64,000 bases of DNA. Source: Caballeronia arationis. GTDB taxonomy: Bacteria > Pseudomonadota > Gammaproteobacteria > Burkholderiales > Burkholderiaceae. Position numbers and translations under genes: made by a program. Each line of letters opens with the position of its first letter. Position 1 is the first letter of the stretch. A model generated the notes under the pieces. That model saw only the letters and a program-made list of their open reading frames with translations. It had not been told where the DNA came from and made no database searches. Positions 47,504 to 56,626 of this stretch are shown here, piece after piece. The DNA lies in the NCBI RefSeq assembly GCF_001544975.2, contig NZ_FCOG02000013.1:78270-142269 (forward strand), read 5' to 3'.

Positions 47504-49090
47504 ATGCGCCTCAATCTGCTTGCGGCCGCCGCGCTCGTCGCCATGCCGATCCTCGCAATGGCGAAGCCGCTTACCGTCTGCACCGAATCGAGCCCCGACG
47601 GCTTCGACGTCGTGCAGTTCAACTCGCTCGTCACGACCAACGCGTCGGCGGACGTGATCTTCAACACGCTCGTCTCCTACGACGAAGCCGCGAAGAAAGT
47701 GACGCCCGCCCTCGCGGAAAAGTGGGACGTGAGCGAAGACGGCCTCACCTACACGTTCCATCTGCGACCGAACGTGCAGTTCCAGAGCACCGACTACTTC
47801 AAGCCGGCGCGCAAGCTTGACGCCGACGACGTCGTGTTCACCTTCGAGCGCATGCTCTCCGACAGCAATCCGTGGCACAAGGTCGCGGGTGCGAGCGGCT
47901 TCCCGCACGCGCAATCGATGGGGCTCGTGAAGCTGATTAAGTCGGTGAGCAAGGTCGACGACAACACCGTCAAGTTCGAACTCAACGAGCCTAACGCGAC
48001 CTTCGTGCCGATCCTCACGATGGGCTTCGCATCGATCTATTCGGCCGAATACGCCGATCAGTTGCTGAAGGCGAACCAGCAGGCCGACCTGAACGCGAAG
48101 CCGATCGGCACTGGACCGTTCGTGCTGAAGAGCTATACGAAGGATTCGGTGATCCGCTACGACGTCAATCCGTCGTACTGGGGGCCGAAGCCGAAAATCG
48201 ATCGGCTCATCTACGCGATCACGCCGGATGCATCGGTGCGCGCGCAGAAGATCAAGGCGGGCGAATGCCAGATCGCGCTCTCGCCGAAACCGCAGGACGT
48301 GCTCGATGCGAAGAACGACAAGGCATTGAAAGTCAGCGAAACACCGGCGTTCATGACGGCGTTCGTCGCGCTAAATACGCAGAAGAAGCCGCTCGACAAT
48401 CCGAGGGTGCGCCAGGCGCTCAACCAAGCGTTTGATCGCACCACGTACCTGAAGACCGTCTTCGAGAACACCGCGACGGCCGCCGTGAATCCGTATCCGC
48501 CGAACACGTGGAGCTACGACAAGGCGGTGAGCCCGTATGCGTATTCGGCGGACAAGGCGAAGAAGCTGCTCGCCGACGCAGGCTTCCCGAACGGCTTCGA
48601 AACGACGATCTGGGTGCGTCCGAACGGCAGCGTGCTGAATCCGAATCCGAAGGCCGGCGCCGAACTGCTGCAGGCCGATCTCGCGAAGATCGGCGTGAAG
48701 GCGCAGGTGAAGGTGATCGAATGGGGCGAGCTGATCAAGGAGGCCAAGCAAGGCCAGCATGACATGCTGTTCATGGGCTGGGCCGGCGACAACGGCGACC
48801 CCGACAACTATCTCTCGCCGCTATTCAGTTGCAACGCAGTGAAGTCGGGCATCAACTTCGCGCGCTACTGCGACCCGCAACTCGACAAGCTGATCGCGGA
48901 CGGCAAGGCGACGCCCGATGTCGCCAAGCGGACCAAGGCCTATATCGACGCGCAGAAGATCATCCACGATCAGGCGCTGTGGATTCCGCTCGCGTATCCG
49001 ACGGCCGCCGCGCTCACGCGCGCCAATGTGAGCGGCTATCGCGTGAGCCCGTTCGGGCGGCAGAACTTCGCGAGCGTTTCAGTTCAGTAG
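47504..49090 (+). CDS. Peptide/nickel-type ABC transporter substrate-binding protein (SBP_bac_5)
   Basis: A 528-residue periplasmic binding protein. The signal peptide MRLNLLAAAALVAMPILAMA precedes KPLTVCTESSPDGFDV. It has the family-5 pattern of DppA/OppA: TPALAEKWDVSEDGLTYTF, LDADDVVFTFERML, GTGPFVLKSY, and the C-terminal DMLFMGWAGDNGDPDNYL segment typical of DppA-like dipeptide binders. CACGGGAGAACTC precedes ATG 47504. No permease or ATPase genes are linked here, so it is an orphan component in this window. Confidence 0.93.
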   Translation: MRLNLLAAAALVAMPILAMAKPLTVCTESSPDGFDVVQFNSLVTTNASADVIFNTLVSYDEAAKKVTPALAEKWDVSEDGLTYTFHLRPNVQFQSTDYFKPARKLDADDVVFTFERMLSDSNPWHKVAGASGFPHAQSMGLVKLIKSVSKVDDNTVKFELNEPNATFVPILTMGFASIYSAEYADQLLKANQQADLNAKPIGTGPFVLKSYTKDSVIRYDVNPSYWGPKPKIDRLIYAITPDASVRAQKIKAGECQIALSPKPQDVLDAKNDKALKVSETPAFMTAFVALNTQKKPLDNPRVRQALNQAFDRTTYLKTVFENTATAAVNPYPPNTWSYDKAVSPYAYSADKAKKLLADAGFPNGFETTIWVRPNGSVLNPNPKAGAELLQADLAKIGVKAQVKVIEWGELIKEAKQGQHDMLFMGWAGDNGDPDNYLSPLFSCNAVKSGINFARYCDPQLDKLIADGKATPDVAKRTKAYIDAQKIIHDQALWIPLAYPTAAALTRANVSGYRVSPFGRQNFASVSVQ

Positions 49091-49109
49091 TTACCGGCAA
49101 ATGGCGTGG

Positions 49110-50183
49110 TCACGCGCGGGAAAAGCGGATCACGCCATCGTCGCCGACTTCCCGCTTCAACTCTCCTTTCAGCCATAGCAGATGCAGGTGCGCGAGCGCC
49201 TCGCCGAGCGCGAACGTCATCTGATGGATGTCGAGCTTACGCTTGAACATCAGCGGCACGATATCGGCGGCGCTGTGCGGCTTCGTCGCGCAGGCCTCGT
49301 GCACTTCGGCAAGACGCGCCTTGTGATGATCGCGTAACTGCGCAATGCGGGTATGCATCCCGCGAAACGGCTTGCCGTGCGAAGGCAGCACGAGCGTATC
49401 GGCGGGCATCGTCTCATACCGGCCGAGCGACTCCAGATACAGCGCGAGCGGATTGCCCTCCGGTTCGATGTCGAACACCGATACGTTGGTCGAGATGCGC
49501 GGCAGCACCATGTCGCCGGAAATCAGGACGTTCGACTCCGCGCAAAAGAGCGCGCTGTGCTCGGGCGAATGGCCGTAGCCCGTCACCACTTCCCAGGCGC
49601 GGCCGCCGATCGTCAGCGTGTCGCCGTTACGCAGGCGACGGAATTGCGGCGGGATCGATGGCACGAGCGTGGGATAGTAGCTGTCGCGCTTTTTCAGTGC
49701 TTCGAGCGATGCCTCATCGGTGAGGCCGTGTCGCGCGAAGTGCCGTGCGGCACGCTCGCCGCCCGCGTTGGAACCGTCTCCGGCGGCCATTACGCGGCCC
49801 ATCGCGTATTCGCCCAGCGAAATCCACAGGCGCGCATTCCAGCGCTTCTTGTCGCCACCGCGGCAAATCCAGTCCGCGAGACCGAGATGGTCCGGATGGC
49901 AATGCGTGACGATCACGCGCAGCACCGGCAGGCCGTCGAGGTGCGATTCGAATACGCGCTCCCAGTTCGCGCGGATCGTTTCGTCCGAAATGCCGCAATC
50001 GACGATCGTCCAGCCACGCACGCCGTCGATTTCGTCGCGCATGAGCCAGAGGTTGATGTGGTCGAGCGCGAACGGCAGCGGCATGCGCACCCAGAACACG
50101 CCGGGCGAAGCTTCCATGACTTTGCCGGCTTCGGGCAGCGCGTCGGCAAAGACGTAGTCGAGTTGATGTTCGAGGGCGTTCAT
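49110..50183 (-). CDS. MBL-fold metallo-hydrolase
   Basis: This 357-residue beta-lactamase-fold hydrolase carries the metal motif VTHCHPDHLG (HxHxDH), a GYGHSPEHSALF histidine segment and SGDMVLPRIS with the bridging Asp. The C-terminal third (SLGRYETMPADTLVLPSHGKP onward) has the winged-helix-like extension of the LACTB2/BLACT_WH type. Likely substrates are thioesters or similar; none can be named. ATG 50183 is preferred to an extension into the divergent promoter. It is divergent from the MerR regulator, 99 bases apart, a common regulator-target arrangement. Confidence 0.88.
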   Translation of the reverse strand: MNALEHQLDYVFADALPEAGKVMEASPGVFWVRMPLPFALDHINLWLMRDEIDGVRGWTIVDCGISDETIRANWERVFESHLDGLPVLRVIVTHCHPDHLGLADWICRGGDKKRWNARLWISLGEYAMGRVMAAGDGSNAGGERAARHFARHGLTDEASLEALKKRDSYYPTLVPSIPPQFRRLRNGDTLTIGGRAWEVVTGYGHSPEHSALFCAESNVLISGDMVLPRISTNVSVFDIEPEGNPLALYLESLGRYETMPADTLVLPSHGKPFRGMHTRIAQLRDHHKARLAEVHEACATKPHSAADIVPLMFKRKLDIHQMTFALGEALAHLHLLWLKGELKREVGDDGVIRFSRA

Positions 50184-50229
50184 TCGCGCATGGATCTCCG
50201 GGTTGCGGCGCCGTTGCAATTTGGCGAGG

Positions 50230-50260
50230 TTGACGATAACGTAAACGTACATATTAACGT
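50230..50260. promoter_or_regulatory. Candidate MerR-type operator/promoter between the MBL and MerR genes
   Basis: TTGACG at 50230-50235 is followed by the dyad ACGT-AA-ACGT (50239-50248) and an AT-rich ATATTAACGT. The position and symmetry fit a MerR-family operator lying within a promoter spacer, but the -10 is not certain. The ACGTnnACGT core resembles what I recall for LiuR-type MerR sites. Confidence 0.4.
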
Positions 50261-50282
50261 CCGCGGACCTATCGCGCTCGCG

Positions 50283-50705
50283 ATGAAACAACAGACGCAA
50301 TACACGATCACCGAACTGGCGCGCGAATTCGACGTCACGCCGCGCGCCATTCGTTTCTACGAAGATCAGGGCCTGCTCGCGCCGACACGCGACGGTCCGA
50401 GCGGCTTGCGTCGCGTCTATGCGGCGCGCGACCGCACGCGGCTGCGGCTCACGCTGCGTGGCAAGCGCCTCGGCTTCACGCTCTCGGAAATTCGCACGCT
50501 GCTCGATCTCTACGATTCACCAACCGGCACCGTCGCGCAGCTGCAGGCATTTCTGGACACGATCGCCACCCATCGCAAGGTGCTGGAGCAGCAACTGGAG
50601 GATCTGAACGCGACGCTCGCCGAGCTCGCGCAGTACGAGCAGCAAGGCCGTGCCTTGCTTTCAGCGAGCGCTGAAAAGCGTGCGCGTAAATCCAGGGCGG
50701 CTTGA
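50283..50705 (+). CDS. MerR family transcriptional regulator, LiuR-like
   Basis: A 140-residue regulator. The N-terminal winged helix is [25 protein letters not shown], given here in parts ([25 protein letters not shown]), followed by the wing SGLRRVY and a long dimerising coiled coil (about 75-125). It lacks the Cys residues of metal sensors. It closely resembles LiuR, which controls leucine/isovalerate degradation in Proteobacteria (recalled). Thiolase and methylglutaconyl-CoA-hydratase-like genes lie 3-8 kb downstream. Its ATG is 99 bases from the divergent MBL gene. Confidence 0.85.
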   Translation: MKQQTQYTITELAREFDVTPRAIRFYEDQGLLAPTRDGPSGLRRVYAARDRTRLRLTLRGKRLGFTLSEIRTLLDLYDSPTGTVAQLQAFLDTIATHRKVLEQQLEDLNATLAELAQYEQQGRALLSASAEKRARKSRAA

Positions 50706-50724
50706 TACGACGTGCAAGGTCGAC

Positions 50725-52533
50725 ATGAACCACTTTCCCAAACTGCTCTCGTCGCAAATCGGCTTCGATGTCGCGCAGACGATGCTCGAAGGGTTCGACC
50801 GTCACTATCGCGTGTTTCGCGACGCTGCAATCAAGGCGAAGACGCTCTTCGAAGCGTGTGACTGGCATGCCATGCAGCAACTCGCGCGCGACCGCATCAT
50901 GTCGTATGACGATCGCGTGGACGAATGCGTGATGCTGCTCGAAGACGAATACGACGCCGAGAATATCGACGACGAAGTCTGGCAGCAGATCAAGCTGCAC
51001 TACATCGGCTTGCTCACATCGCATCGCCAGCCGGAGTGCGCGGAGACGTTCTTCAACTCGGTGTGCTGCAAGATCCTGCATCGCTCGTACTTCAACAACG
51101 ATTTCATCTTCGTGCGCCCGGCCATCTCGACCGAATACATCGAGAACGACGAACCCGCGGCGAAGCCGACGTATCGCGCGTACTACCCGGCGCGGGACGG
51201 CCTGGCCCCGACGCTCGAACGCATCGTCACCAACTTCCAGCTCGAACCGCCATTCGAGGACCTGTCACGCGACGTGCAGTGCGTGATGCAGTCGATGGCC
51301 GAAGTGCTCGGCGATTTCAAGGCCGCGCCGAATTTCCAGATTCATGCGCTCTCGTCGCTCTTCTTTCGCAACAAGGCCGCGTATATCGTTGGACGCATCA
51401 TCAACGGCGATAGCGTCGTGCCGTTCGCCTTGCCGGTGCGCCACACGCGGCCCGGCCTGCTCGCGCTCGATACCGTGCTGCTGAGCCGCGAGCAGTTGCT
51501 GATCATCTTCAGCTTCTCGCATTCGTACTTTCTCGTCGACATGGAAGTGCCGTCGGCTTACGTGCACTTTCTGCGCTCGATCATGCCGGGCAAGCCAAAG
51601 GCGGAGATCTACACGTCGGTCGGCTTGCAGAAGCAGGGCAAGAACCTGTTCTATCGCGACCTGCTGCACCATCTGTCGCATTCCAGCGACCACTTCGTCG
51701 TCGCGCCCGGCATCAAGGGAATGGTGATGATCGTGTTCACGCTGCCGTCGTTTCCGTATGTGTTCAAGATGATCAAGGACTATTTTCCCCCGCCGAAGGA
51801 AACGACGCGCAAGAAGATCAAGGACAAGTACCAGCTGGTGAAGCGCCACGACCGGCTCGGGCGCATGGCCGATACGCTCGAATATTCGAGCGTCGCGCTG
51901 CCGATCGCGAGGCTCGACGACACGCTGATTCGCGAACTGAAGAACGAGGCGCCGTCGATGATCGAATACGAAGGCGACAATCTCGTCCTGAGGCATCTGT
52001 ATATCGAGCGGCGCATGGTGCCTCTCAACCTCTTTCTGCAAAACGGCAGCGACTCGGACATCGAGCACGGCATCAGGGAATACGGCAACGCGGTCAAGGA
52101 ACTGATGCAGGCCAACATCTTCCCCGGCGACATGCTCTACAAGAACTTCGGCGTGACGCGCCACGGCCGCGTGGTGTTCTACGACTACGACGAGATCGAG
52201 TACCTCACTGATTGCAACGTGCGCAAGGTGCCGCCGCCGCGCTACGAGGAAGACGAGATGTCGGGCGAGCCTTGGTATACCGTCGGCCCTCACGACATCT
52301 TCCCGGAAACCTACAATACGTTCCTGCTCGGCGACCCGCGTGTGCGCGAGGCCTTCATGCGCCATCACGCCGATTTCTTCGATCCCGCGCTGTGGCAAAG
52401 AAACAAGGACCAGCTGCTGCGCGGCGAACTCGCCGACTTCTTTCCCTATGAACGATCGGCCCGCTTCTGCATCCGCTATCCGGAGCGTTTCGGGCAGGAT
52501 CAGAAGGTTACGGCCGCAGCGCGCGCCGCATGA
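50725..52533 (+). CDS. aceK: Isocitrate dehydrogenase kinase/phosphatase
   Basis: This 602-residue bifunctional enzyme switches isocitrate dehydrogenase off by phosphorylation, diverting isocitrate to the glyoxylate shunt, and reverses it. An N-terminal regulatory domain (about 1-300) is followed by a kinase-like domain with the ATP loop [17 protein letters not shown] and the catalytic-loop region [25 protein letters not shown] 50725 ([13 protein letters not shown]) is selected; GCAAGGTCGAC lies upstream. The carbonic anhydrase gene overlaps or follows closely. Confidence 0.96.
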   Translation: MNHFPKLLSSQIGFDVAQTMLEGFDRHYRVFRDAAIKAKTLFEACDWHAMQQLARDRIMSYDDRVDECVMLLEDEYDAENIDDEVWQQIKLHYIGLLTSHRQPECAETFFNSVCCKILHRSYFNNDFIFVRPAISTEYIENDEPAAKPTYRAYYPARDGLAPTLERIVTNFQLEPPFEDLSRDVQCVMQSMAEVLGDFKAAPNFQIHALSSLFFRNKAAYIVGRIINGDSVVPFALPVRHTRPGLLALDTVLLSREQLLIIFSFSHSYFLVDMEVPSAYVHFLRSIMPGKPKAEIYTSVGLQKQGKNLFYRDLLHHLSHSSDHFVVAPGIKGMVMIVFTLPSFPYVFKMIKDYFPPPKETTRKKIKDKYQLVKRHDRLGRMADTLEYSSVALPIARLDDTLIRELKNEAPSMIEYEGDNLVLRHLYIERRMVPLNLFLQNGSDSDIEHGIREYGNAVKELMQANIFPGDMLYKNFGVTRHGRVVFYDYDEIEYLTDCNVRKVPPPRYEEDEMSGEPWYTVGPHDIFPETYNTFLLGDPRVREAFMRHHADFFDPALWQRNKDQLLRGELADFFPYERSARFCIRYPERFGQDQKVTAAARAA

Positions 52534-52571
52534 GCGAGCGCGATTGCAAACGGCCGCCAAAAGACACGAAC

Positions 52572-53354
52572 ATGAACATCACTGACGACAACATCAATCC
52601 TCAACACCCGCTCGCGCATCTGTTCGAGAACAACGCGTCGTGGGTGAAGCGCGTGCTCGCCGAAGACCCCGAGTACTTCTCGCGTCTCGCGCACCAGCAG
52701 GCGCCCGAGTATCTGTGGATCGGCTGCTCCGATTCGCGCGTGCCCGCCAACCAGATCATTGGCCTGCCGCCGGGCGAAGTGTTCGTGCACAGGAACATCG
52801 CGAACGTGGTCGTGCACTCGGACCTGAATTGCCTTTCGGTGATCCAGTTCGCCGTCGACCTGCTGAAAGTGAAGCACATCATGGTGGTCGGCCACTATGG
52901 CTGCTCGGGCGTGGGCGCGGCGCTTATGGGCCACCGCGTCGGTCTCGCGGACAACTGGCTGCGCCACGTCGAGGACGTGCGTGAGAAGCATGCGTCGCTG
53001 CTCGACGAATGGCCGATGGGTTCGGCGCGCCATCGCCGGCTGGTCGAGCTGAACACCATCGAGCAGACGTTGAACGTGTGCCGCACGACCATCGTCGACG
53101 ACGCGTGGTCGCGCGGCCAGGAACTCACCGTGCACGGCTGGACCTACGGCGTGCACGACGGCCGCATGCGCAACATGGGCATGATGATCAGCGCGCCGGA
53201 CCAGATCGAACCGGCGTATCAATCGTGTATCGCTGCACTGGCTCGCGGCGGCGCGCATTCGACGGAGAACGACGTGCTCGCCTCCGATGCCGCGCGCCTC
53301 GGCGATATTCCTGCCGTTGTGGCAGGCGTCATCAAGGAGTTGAAACATGAGTGA
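52572..53354 (+). CDS. can: Beta-class carbonic anhydrase
   Basis: A 260-residue enzyme interconverting CO2 and bicarbonate. The zinc ligands and catalytic dyad are Cys52, Asp54 and Arg56 (WIGCSDSRVPAN), with His108 and Cys111 (VVGHYGCSGV). The start could be ATG 52572 (MNITDDN), aligned with other Can proteins, or ATG 52530, which overlaps the aceK stop and adds 14 residues. The position after aceK suggests cotranscription. Bicarbonate supply fits nearby carboxylation and biotin metabolism only loosely. Confidence 0.93.
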   Translation: MNITDDNINPQHPLAHLFENNASWVKRVLAEDPEYFSRLAHQQAPEYLWIGCSDSRVPANQIIGLPPGEVFVHRNIANVVVHSDLNCLSVIQFAVDLLKVKHIMVVGHYGCSGVGAALMGHRVGLADNWLRHVEDVREKHASLLDEWPMGSARHRRLVELNTIEQTLNVCRTTIVDDAWSRGQELTVHGWTYGVHDGRMRNMGMMISAPDQIEPAYQSCIAALARGGAHSTENDVLASDAARLGDIPAVVAGVIKELKHE

Positions 53355-54540
53355 GACAAATCGTGATCCGGTCGTCATCGTTTCGGCGGCACGCACGCCG
53401 ATGGCGGCCTTTCAGGGCGACTTCGCATCGTTGACGGCGCCCGAACTCGGCGCCGCCGCGATCTCGGCCGCACGCGAGCGCGCGGGCCTCGCGCCCGAGC
53501 AGATCGAGGAAGTCGTGTTCGGCTGCGTGCTGCCCGCAGGCCAGGGCCAGGCGCCTGCACGGCAGGCCGCGCTCGGCGCGGGCCTGACACTCGCGACCGG
53601 TTGCACCACCGTCAACAAGATGTGCGGCTCGGGCATGCGCGCCGCGATGTTCGCGCACGACATGCTGCTCGCGGGCTCCGTCGAGACGGCCGTCGCGGGC
53701 GGCATGGAGAGCATGACGAACGCGCCGTATCTGTTGCCGAAGGCGCGCGCCGGCATGCGCATGGGACACGGCCAGGTGCTCGACCACATGTTCCTCGACG
53801 GCCTCGAAGACGCCTATGAAAAGGGCCGGCTGATGGGCACGTTCGCGGAGCAATGCGCATCGTCGTATTCGTTTTCGCGCGAAGCGCAGGATGCATTCGC
53901 GATCGAGTCGCTACGACGCGCACAGCGGGCGAACGAGGACGGCTCGTTCAAGTGGGAGATCGCGCCCGTCACGGTGAAGGGCCGCAAGGGCGACACCGTC
54001 ATCGATCGCGACGAGCAGCCGTTCAAGGCCAACATCGAGAAGATCCCGACGCTCAAGCCCGCGTTCGCGAAGGACGGCACGGTGACGGCGGCGAACTCGT
54101 CGTCGATTTCCGATGGCGCCGCGGCGCTCGTGATGATGCTCGAATCGACGGCCAAACGTCTCGGCGTGACGCCGCTTGCGCGCGTCGCGGGGCACAGCAC
54201 GTTCGCACAGCAACCCGCGCTCTTCACGACGGCGCCGGTCGGCGCAATCCGCAAGCTCTTCGAGAAGAGCGGCTGGCGCGCGAACGACGTCGACCTGTAC
54301 GAGATCAACGAAGCGTTCGCCGTCGTGGCGATGGCCGCGATGCGCGAACACGACCTGCCGCACGACAAGGTGAACGTGCACGGCGGCGCGTGTGCGCTCG
54401 GGCATCCGATCGGCGCGTCGGGCGCGCGGATTCTCGTTACGCTGATCGGCGCGCTCAGGCAGCGCGGGCTGAAGCGCGGCGTCGCGAGCCTGTGCATCGG
54501 CGGTGGCGAGGCGACGGCGATGGGCGTGGAGTTGTTCTGA
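53347..54540 (+). CDS. Acetyl-CoA acetyltransferase (thiolase)
   Basis: This 397-residue biosynthetic/degradative thiolase II-type enzyme has nucleophile Cys93 (VNKMCGSGMRA), the NEAFA motif (EINEAFAVVAM), His in GHPIGASGARI, and Cys in SLCIGGGEATAMG. It condenses two acetyl-CoA to acetoacetyl-CoA or cleaves it, the last step of leucine/ketone catabolism. It overlaps the end of the carbonic anhydrase gene by 8 bases and is followed by an SDR gene 22 bases on. It may belong to the regulon of the MerR regulator at 50283 (inference). Confidence 0.94.
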   Translation: MSETNRDPVVIVSAARTPMAAFQGDFASLTAPELGAAAISAARERAGLAPEQIEEVVFGCVLPAGQGQAPARQAALGAGLTLATGCTTVNKMCGSGMRAAMFAHDMLLAGSVETAVAGGMESMTNAPYLLPKARAGMRMGHGQVLDHMFLDGLEDAYEKGRLMGTFAEQCASSYSFSREAQDAFAIESLRRAQRANEDGSFKWEIAPVTVKGRKGDTVIDRDEQPFKANIEKIPTLKPAFAKDGTVTAANSSSISDGAAALVMMLESTAKRLGVTPLARVAGHSTFAQQPALFTTAPVGAIRKLFEKSGWRANDVDLYEINEAFAVVAMAAMREHDLPHDKVNVHGGACALGHPIGASGARILVTLIGALRQRGLKRGVASLCIGGGEATAMGVELF

Positions 54541-54562
54541 GCCTTTCAGACAAGGACCCGAA

Positions 54563-55240
54563 ATGAAAACCGTATTGATCGTCGGCGCTTCGCGTGGACT
54601 CGGTCACGAGTTCGCGCGTGTCTACTGCCGCGACGGCTGGCGCGTGCTCGCCACCGCGCGCGACAAGTCGTCGCTGCATGCGCTCGACGCCCTTGGCGCG
54701 CAGACCTTTTCGCTCGATGTCACGCAGCCCGAGCAGGTGTCGGCGCTCGCGTGGCAGCTGGAAGGCGAGACGCTCGACGTCGCGGTCATCGTTTCGGGTA
54801 TCTACGGCCCGCGTACCGAAGGCGTGCAGACGATCAGCGCCGACGACTTCGACGACGTCATGCGCACCAACGTGCGCGGCCCGATGCAACTGATTCCCGT
54901 GCTCCTGCCGCTCGTCGATGTAGCGGGCGGCGTGCTTGCCGTGCTGTCGAGCAGGATGGGCAGCATCAGCACGGCAAGCGGCACGACCGGCTGGCTCTAT
55001 CGCGCGAGCAAGGCGGCGTTGAACGCGGTGCTCAAGGTGGCGTCGCTGGAAACGCGGCACTCGACGTGCATCGCGTTGCATCCGGGCTGGGTGCGCACGG
55101 AGATGGGCGGTTCGTCGGCGGCGATCGACGTCGCGCACAGCGTGGCCGGCATGCGCGCGGTTATCGCAGAAGCGGGTGCAATGCGCAGCGAGTTCAACGG
55201 CAGCTTCGTGCAATACGACGGCACGAAGATCGACTGGTGA
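54563..55240 (+). CDS. Short-chain dehydrogenase
   Basis: A 225-residue SDR. The cofactor motif GASRGLGHE is at the N-terminus; the catalytic Ser lies in AVLSSRMGS and the Tyr-Lys pair in LYRASKAALNA. A typical C-terminal PGWVRTEMGG follows. It resembles C-factor/sepiapterin-reductase-like SDRs, whose substrates are unknown. AAGGACCCGAA precedes the ATG, so the longer open frame in the thiolase gene is rejected. It is likely in one transcript with the thiolase and the GST. Confidence 0.9.
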   Translation: MKTVLIVGASRGLGHEFARVYCRDGWRVLATARDKSSLHALDALGAQTFSLDVTQPEQVSALAWQLEGETLDVAVIVSGIYGPRTEGVQTISADDFDDVMRTNVRGPMQLIPVLLPLVDVAGGVLAVLSSRMGSISTASGTTGWLYRASKAALNAVLKVASLETRHSTCIALHPGWVRTEMGGSSAAIDVAHSVAGMRAVIAEAGAMRSEFNGSFVQYDGTKIDW

Positions 55241-55273
55241 ACTTCACACACTCAACGTTTCCAGGGACCGCTC

Positions 55274-55882
55274 GTGACTTATCAGGTACATGGTGTATCG
55301 GCTTCGGGCAACTGCTACAAGGTGAAGCTCGCGCTCGAACAGCTGAAACTGCCGTATGCGTGGCATGAAGTCGACATGATGAACGGCGCGACGCGCACTG
55401 ACGCGTTTCGCAAGCTCAATCCCAACGGCAAGGTGCCGGTGCTGCAGATCGACGACACCACGTGTCTTTCCGAGTCGGATGCGATCCTCTGCTACCTCGC
55501 CGAAGGCACGCCGCTGATGCCGGCCGACCGCCTTGCGCGTGCGCAGGTGCTTCAGTGGATGTTCTTCGAGCAATACAGCCACGAGCCGAACGTCGCGGTG
55601 GCGCGCTTCATCCTGCAGTTCCTCAAGACGCCCGACGATCCTCGCCTGCCCGAGAAGATCGCGGGGTCGTATCGCGCACTCGACGTGATGGAGGCGCATC
55701 TCGCCACGCGCGCGTATTTCGTCGGGGAGCGCTATACCGTCGCGGACATCGCGCTCTATGCCTACACGCATGTCGCGGGGGAAGCGAATCTCGATCTCGT
55801 GCGCTACCCGGCCATCCGCGCGTGGCTCGAACGCGTGCGCACGCAGCCGCGTCACATCGACATGCCGCACGCCGATCAATGA
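55274..55882 (+). CDS. Glutathione S-transferase
   Basis: This 202-residue protein has an N-terminal thioredoxin-like domain (YQVHGVSASGNCYKVKLAL; Ser/Asn in the active-site loop, cis-Pro in GKVPVLQ, glutathione Glu/Ser in LSESDAILCYLA). An all-helical C-terminal domain contains YTVADIALYAYTH with the capping Asp. It uses a GTG start at 55274 with CCAGGGA upstream. Its stop overlaps the next gene's ATG (ATGA). The physiological substrate is unknown; it may be a detoxifying or stress GST. Confidence 0.92.
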   Translation: MTYQVHGVSASGNCYKVKLALEQLKLPYAWHEVDMMNGATRTDAFRKLNPNGKVPVLQIDDTTCLSESDAILCYLAEGTPLMPADRLARAQVLQWMFFEQYSHEPNVAVARFILQFLKTPDDPRLPEKIAGSYRALDVMEAHLATRAYFVGERYTVADIALYAYTHVAGEANLDLVRYPAIRAWLERVRTQPRHIDMPHADQ

Positions 55883-56301
55883 CGCCGCTCGAATGCCCAT
55901 GCGGCGGCGCGTCGCCCGAACGCCGGCCGAACGCCCGCGCGCCGCGCTACGCGGACTGCTGCGGGCGGTTCGTGGAAGGCCACGCGCTACCCGCCACCGC
56001 GATGGAACTGATGCGTTCGCGCTACACCGCCTATGTCCTCGGCGACACGCCCTATCTGCGCGCCACATGGGCAGACGAAACGTGTCCGCACGACCTCGAC
56101 GCTTCCGCCGATCCGGCCACGCGCTGGCTCGGCCTGGAGATCAAGCGCCATGTGCAGGTCGACGCGAACCATGCGCAAGTCGAATTCGTCGCGCGCTACA
56201 AGGTCGGGGGACGCGCGCACCGTTTGCATGAAACGAGCCGTTTCGTGCGCAATGCCGACGGACGCTGGCTTTATATCGACGGCGAAATTAATAACGCCTA
56301 A
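55879..56301 (+). CDS. YchJ family (UPF0225) protein with Cys-rich N-terminus
   Basis: A 140-residue protein. The N-terminal CPCGG and YADCCGRFVEG cysteines form an SEC-C/zinc-binding-like site. The rest is an NTF2-like fold (SRYTAYVLGDTPYLRATW, then WLGLEIKRHVQV and VEFVARYKVGG). The YchJ family is widespread, with no assigned activity. Its ATG overlaps the GST stop. The much longer frame starting in the GST gene is a shadow. Confidence 0.88.
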   Translation: MTPLECPCGGASPERRPNARAPRYADCCGRFVEGHALPATAMELMRSRYTAYVLGDTPYLRATWADETCPHDLDASADPATRWLGLEIKRHVQVDANHAQVEFVARYKVGGRAHRLHETSRFVRNADGRWLYIDGEINNA

Positions 56302-56626
56302 AAGTGTTATTAAGCGTTCCCTACAATTACACGGTAGAAATTCCCTTAATACCTGCTTTCGATTAAGCGAGTAATTACAGGGTCTTCGCTAATTGTTCAC
56401 ATTCTTTTTGACCGGTTAATCTACGGTTACGTCAGGCGAAGTCGTAATGCAGTGCCTGAACGGCCGTATTGAAGCCAAATGTCGTGTCTTTTCAGGACAT
56501 GACTCCCGGAATCCCGCCCTCATACTGCTTCCAAGGTAAGCAGGGAGGTCGGTTTGTGACTTGGGTTTGCGATTTCAATCTGGGCCACACCGTTTAATGC
56601 CTTTCAGGCGGCTGGAGTTCAAAGGG
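56302..56626. other. AT-rich intergenic region before the exported hydrolase
   Basis: This 325-base region is clearly AT-richer than its flanks, without a supported gene. It begins just after the YchJ stop. No strong hairpin terminator was identified, though GTGTTATTAAGCG... repeats (TTAATAACGCCTAAAAGTG region) may end the upstream transcript. A promoter for the hydrolase is likely but not defined. Confidence 0.4.
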